DNA from: DASVTR01 sp033855775
GTDB lineage: Bacteria > Acidobacteriota > Blastocatellia > Pyrinomonadales > Pyrinomonadaceae
NCBI GenBank assembly: GCA_033855775.1
Contig: JAWVFT010000051.1
Coordinates: 1 to 16,813, forward strand
Length of the DNA stretch: 16,813 nt
Reading direction: 5' to 3'
The translations under genes were made by a program, and so were the position numbers. Position 1 is the first letter of the stretch. Every line of letters starts with the position of its first letter. The notes beneath the pieces are model-generated. The model searched no databases, had not been told where the DNA came from, and saw only the letters and a program-made list of their open reading frames with translations. Shown one piece after another: positions 14,781 through 16,813 of this stretch.

Positions 14781-15902
14781 ATGACTAAGAAATTTTACGC
14801 TCTCTCGTTGGCCATGGCCCTGACGCTGGCGACCGTCATCAGCGGCTTCGCGGGACGCACGGCGGCTCCTGCGTCGAGCGGCGCGCTCAGCGCTCTGCCC
14901 GCTTCCGACATCGTGGTGACGATTGACACGCAAAGAGCTTTGAGCGAAGCCCTGCCGTCAATCCTCTCGGACAATCCAGGCATGCTGGCGAAGATTAACA
15001 ACAAGATTGAGGCGTTCAATAAAGAGACGGGCATTGACCTGCGGACGTTTGACAGTCTGGCGGTCGGGCTGCGTTTCCGTTCGCAGTCAACGAAGGACTT
15101 CGACGCGGTGGTCGTCTCGCGCGGCCACTTCAACGCCAGCGAAGTGATAGACGCGGGCTTTGCCTCCGCGAAGAATAAGAACGATTTTCAGAGAGCCGAA
15201 GAGCAGTATGAAGGCAAGACCATCTTCGTGCTGAAGCCCGTTAAGCATGAAGCCGGTAAACAGGAAGGCGACGAGGGCGCGAAGTCAAACGCTGTGGCGG
15301 TGTCGAAGAAATCTGAAACGAAGATTGGCGCGGACTCCTCGCAGGAGCAGGCGGCGCAGTATAACGTTAAAGTGAGGACGACCTCTGAGCAGCCGATGGC
15401 GGTGGTCGCGCTCGATGCCAACACGATTGCCGTGGGCGACTTGAAGAGCGTGCGGGCGACGATTGACGCGAGCATGGGGCGCGAGCGTGTTGACGACGAA
15501 CTGGTGCGCATGGCGACACAGAACTCGTCCGCGCTGGTCGGCTTCAGCGGCCGGATTCCGGCGGCGGTGAAGGAGAAGATGCTGGCCGGAAAGGGCGGGC
15601 CGGAGACGAAGTATATCGCTTCGATTCGAGAGTTTTACGGCTCGTTCGGCCTGCTTGGAACTGAGACGGAGAGCCTCGTCGCGGTGCGGACGGAGAATGC
15701 CGCGCAGGCCAACGACCTCGGCAAAGCTCTCAGCGCTTTGAAGATGCTGAGCAGCCTCGGCATGCCGCGCTTCGGCGCCAATGAAAGCAATATAATAGCG
15801 GAAGCCGTCAAGGGCTTGACCATCACGACGCAGGATAACGAAGTGCAACTCAAGCTCAACATGAACCAGAAAGTGTTCGCGCCCTTCGTGCGTGGATTTT
15901 AG
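14781..15902 (+). CDS. Secreted protein of unknown function, paralog of the preceding gene, with charged insert
   Basis: A 373-residue protein. GAAAGG lies upstream at about 10-base spacing. The signal peptide is residues 1-25 (hydrophobic LSLAMALTLATVISGFAG). The mature part matches the gene at 13634 in order: LPASD (39-43), IDTQRAL, LAVGLRF (93-99), VVALDANTIAVGD, SVRATI, SIREFYGSFGL and GLTITTQDNEVQLKL. The main difference is an extra segment of about 50 residues (152-205) rich in Lys, Glu, Ser and Gly, where the paralog has only a short loop. The pair probably arose by tandem duplication. A hairpin terminator follows 32 bases after the stop, so this looks like the last gene of its unit. 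Function is unknown. Confidence 0.87.
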   Translation: MTKKFYALSLAMALTLATVISGFAGRTAAPASSGALSALPASDIVVTIDTQRALSEALPSILSDNPGMLAKINNKIEAFNKETGIDLRTFDSLAVGLRFRSQSTKDFDAVVVSRGHFNASEVIDAGFASAKNKNDFQRAEEQYEGKTIFVLKPVKHEAGKQEGDEGAKSNAVAVSKKSETKIGADSSQEQAAQYNVKVRTTSEQPMAVVALDANTIAVGDLKSVRATIDASMGRERVDDELVRMATQNSSALVGFSGRIPAAVKEKMLAGKGGPETKYIASIREFYGSFGLLGTETESLVAVRTENAAQANDLGKALSALKMLSSLGMPRFGANESNIIAEAVKGLTITTQDNEVQLKLNMNQKVFAPFVRGF

Positions 15903-15934
15903 TTAGTCAACTTTCCATAGAGTCTTCTACAGAA

Positions 15935-15973
15935 CGCGCCCGCTCCTTCGTCAAAAGCGAAAGAGCGGGCGCG
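15935..15973 (+). terminator. Hairpin terminator after the four-gene run
   Basis: A 16-bp stem with one mismatch: CGCGCCCGCTCCTTCG (15935-15950) pairs with CGAAAGAGCGGGCGCG (15958-15973) around a 7-base loop. CTCTCTTGTTATCTC follows, only moderately T-rich. It lies 32 bases after the stop of the second paralog. Confidence 0.8.
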
Positions 15974-16150
15974 CTCTCTTGTTATCTCAACGCACGCGCT
16001 CCGGCTCTCTCCTCAACGCCTTATGCTGGCTGCTCAACGCCGTAAGCTCTTCGCTCAATCCGAATTATGAATGCTGATTCCAGAGTCCTGCTATAGTATC
16101 TCGCTCGTCCTTTAAAGCTCTGCCGACTCCGGGTTGTTTGAGCCTTTAAC

Positions 16151-16813
16151 ATGAAGAATGATTCGCCTCCCGTGGCCCTGGAAGAGCGGGATGAAGGCAG
16201 CGCGGAGATGGGTCGCGCCGCCATGCGCGCGAGGTTGTTGAAGTGGGGCGTGGTGGTCGCGTGCGCTTTGGGCGTGGCGATGATTCCGGTTCCTGAAGGG
16301 ATTACGCCGCAGGCTTGGCGGCTGCTCGCAATCTTTGTGGCAACCATCGTCGGCTCTATCCTGCGGCCTGCGCCGGGCGGGGCGATGGTCTTGCTCGGCA
16401 TCACGGCGATTGCGCTCACGAGGTCAATGCCTATCAAAGAGGCGGCGGGCCTTTCAGCGACGGAGATAGAGACGCTGCGTTTGAAGGCGACGCTGGCAGG
16501 CTATGCAGACCCGATTGTGTGGCTGGTGCTGGCGGCCTTCTTCATCTCGCGCGGGATGATTAAGACGGGTTTGGGACGGCGCATCGCGTTTCACTTCATA
16601 CGCGCCATCGGGCATCGCTCGCTCGGCCTCGGCTACGCGCTCATCTCGACGGACATGCTGCTGGCGTCTGTGATTCCTTCAAACGGGGCGCGCTCCGGCG
16701 GCATCATCTTTCCCGTCGCCAAGAGCATCGCGGAGGCTTACGATTCAAAGCCGGGGCCGACGGCGCGCAGGCTCGGCGCGTACTTGATGACGACGCTGTA
16801 TCAATGCGATGTC
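16151..16813 (+). CDS. DASS-family anion:sodium symporter, N-terminal part (runs off the window)
   Basis: The frame is open from ATG 16151 to the window end: 221 residues and no stop. DASS (CitT/DiT1-like) carriers move di- or tricarboxylates across the inner membrane, often with sodium. After a hydrophilic N-terminus come hydrophobic segments at about 30-46, 56-70, 76-90, 121-135 and 159-176. Family signatures: SILRPAPGGAMVLLGI (69-84), DPIVWLVLAAFFISRGMIKTG (120-140, with GLGRRIA following) and IPSNGARSGGIIFPVAKS (175-192). In characterised relatives the last motif is usually SNT, part of the sodium/substrate site; here it is S177-N178-G179. The full protein should be about 470-500 residues. 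No clear ribosome binding site precedes the ATG. TATAGT at 16092-16097 might be a -10 box, without a clear -35. Confidence 0.85.
   Translation, partial: MKNDSPPVALEERDEGSAEMGRAAMRARLLKWGVVVACALGVAMIPVPEGITPQAWRLLAIFVATIVGSILRPAPGGAMVLLGITAIALTRSMPIKEAAGLSATEIETLRLKATLAGYADPIVWLVLAAFFISRGMIKTGLGRRIAFHFIRAIGHRSLGLGYALISTDMLLASVIPSNGARSGGIIFPVAKSIAEAYDSKPGPTARRLGAYLMTTLYQCDV

Overview
GC-rich bacterial chromosome fragment. The gene style suggests Acidobacteriota, perhaps class Blastocatellia. The main hints are a secreted reprolysin-type metallopeptidase carrying Ca-loop FG-GAP/VCBS repeats, a PilT ATPase, short Ser/Thr-rich lipoproteins and tandem secreted paralogs. This assignment is an inference from composition and protein style, not from a marker gene.

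Layout. 1-1207: a decayed IS3-family insertion sequence on the minus strand. It has readable terminal inverted repeats, an intact orfA, an A6G frameshift site, and an orfB broken by two frameshifts and one stop. The window starts about 3 bases inside its left tip. 1208-2213: no convincing gene; G/T-rich DNA followed by about 27 degenerate tandem 21-bp units, many of them imperfect palindromes. 2214-4041: a small unknown protein (+) facing a GH-A-type glycosidase-like protein (-), with a long inverted repeat between them. 4434-4865: a lipoprotein with four cysteines. 4871-4987: a G-tract/C-tract inverted repeat. 5198-6346: pilT, ended by a strong bidirectional hairpin at 6428-6471. 6535-9486: a large secreted metallopeptidase (-). 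9686-11266: an unrecognised protein with a C-terminal PD-(D/E)XK nuclease signature (-). 11512-15902: four co-directional genes (thiolase, LolA-like lipoprotein, two paralogous secreted proteins) ending at a hairpin at 15935-15973. 16151 to the window end: the start of a DASS-type anion transporter.

How the genes fit together. Most of the window looks like ordinary chromosomal genes in short units, many of them exported. The four genes at 11512-15902 are the best candidate for a functional unit, because the spacing is short and no terminator is visible inside. What links a cytoplasmic thiolase to three exported proteins is unknown. The least explained items are the 21-bp dyad array beside the insertion sequence, the nuclease-like protein and the two secreted paralogs. 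I see no tRNA, rRNA, CRISPR array or phage module.
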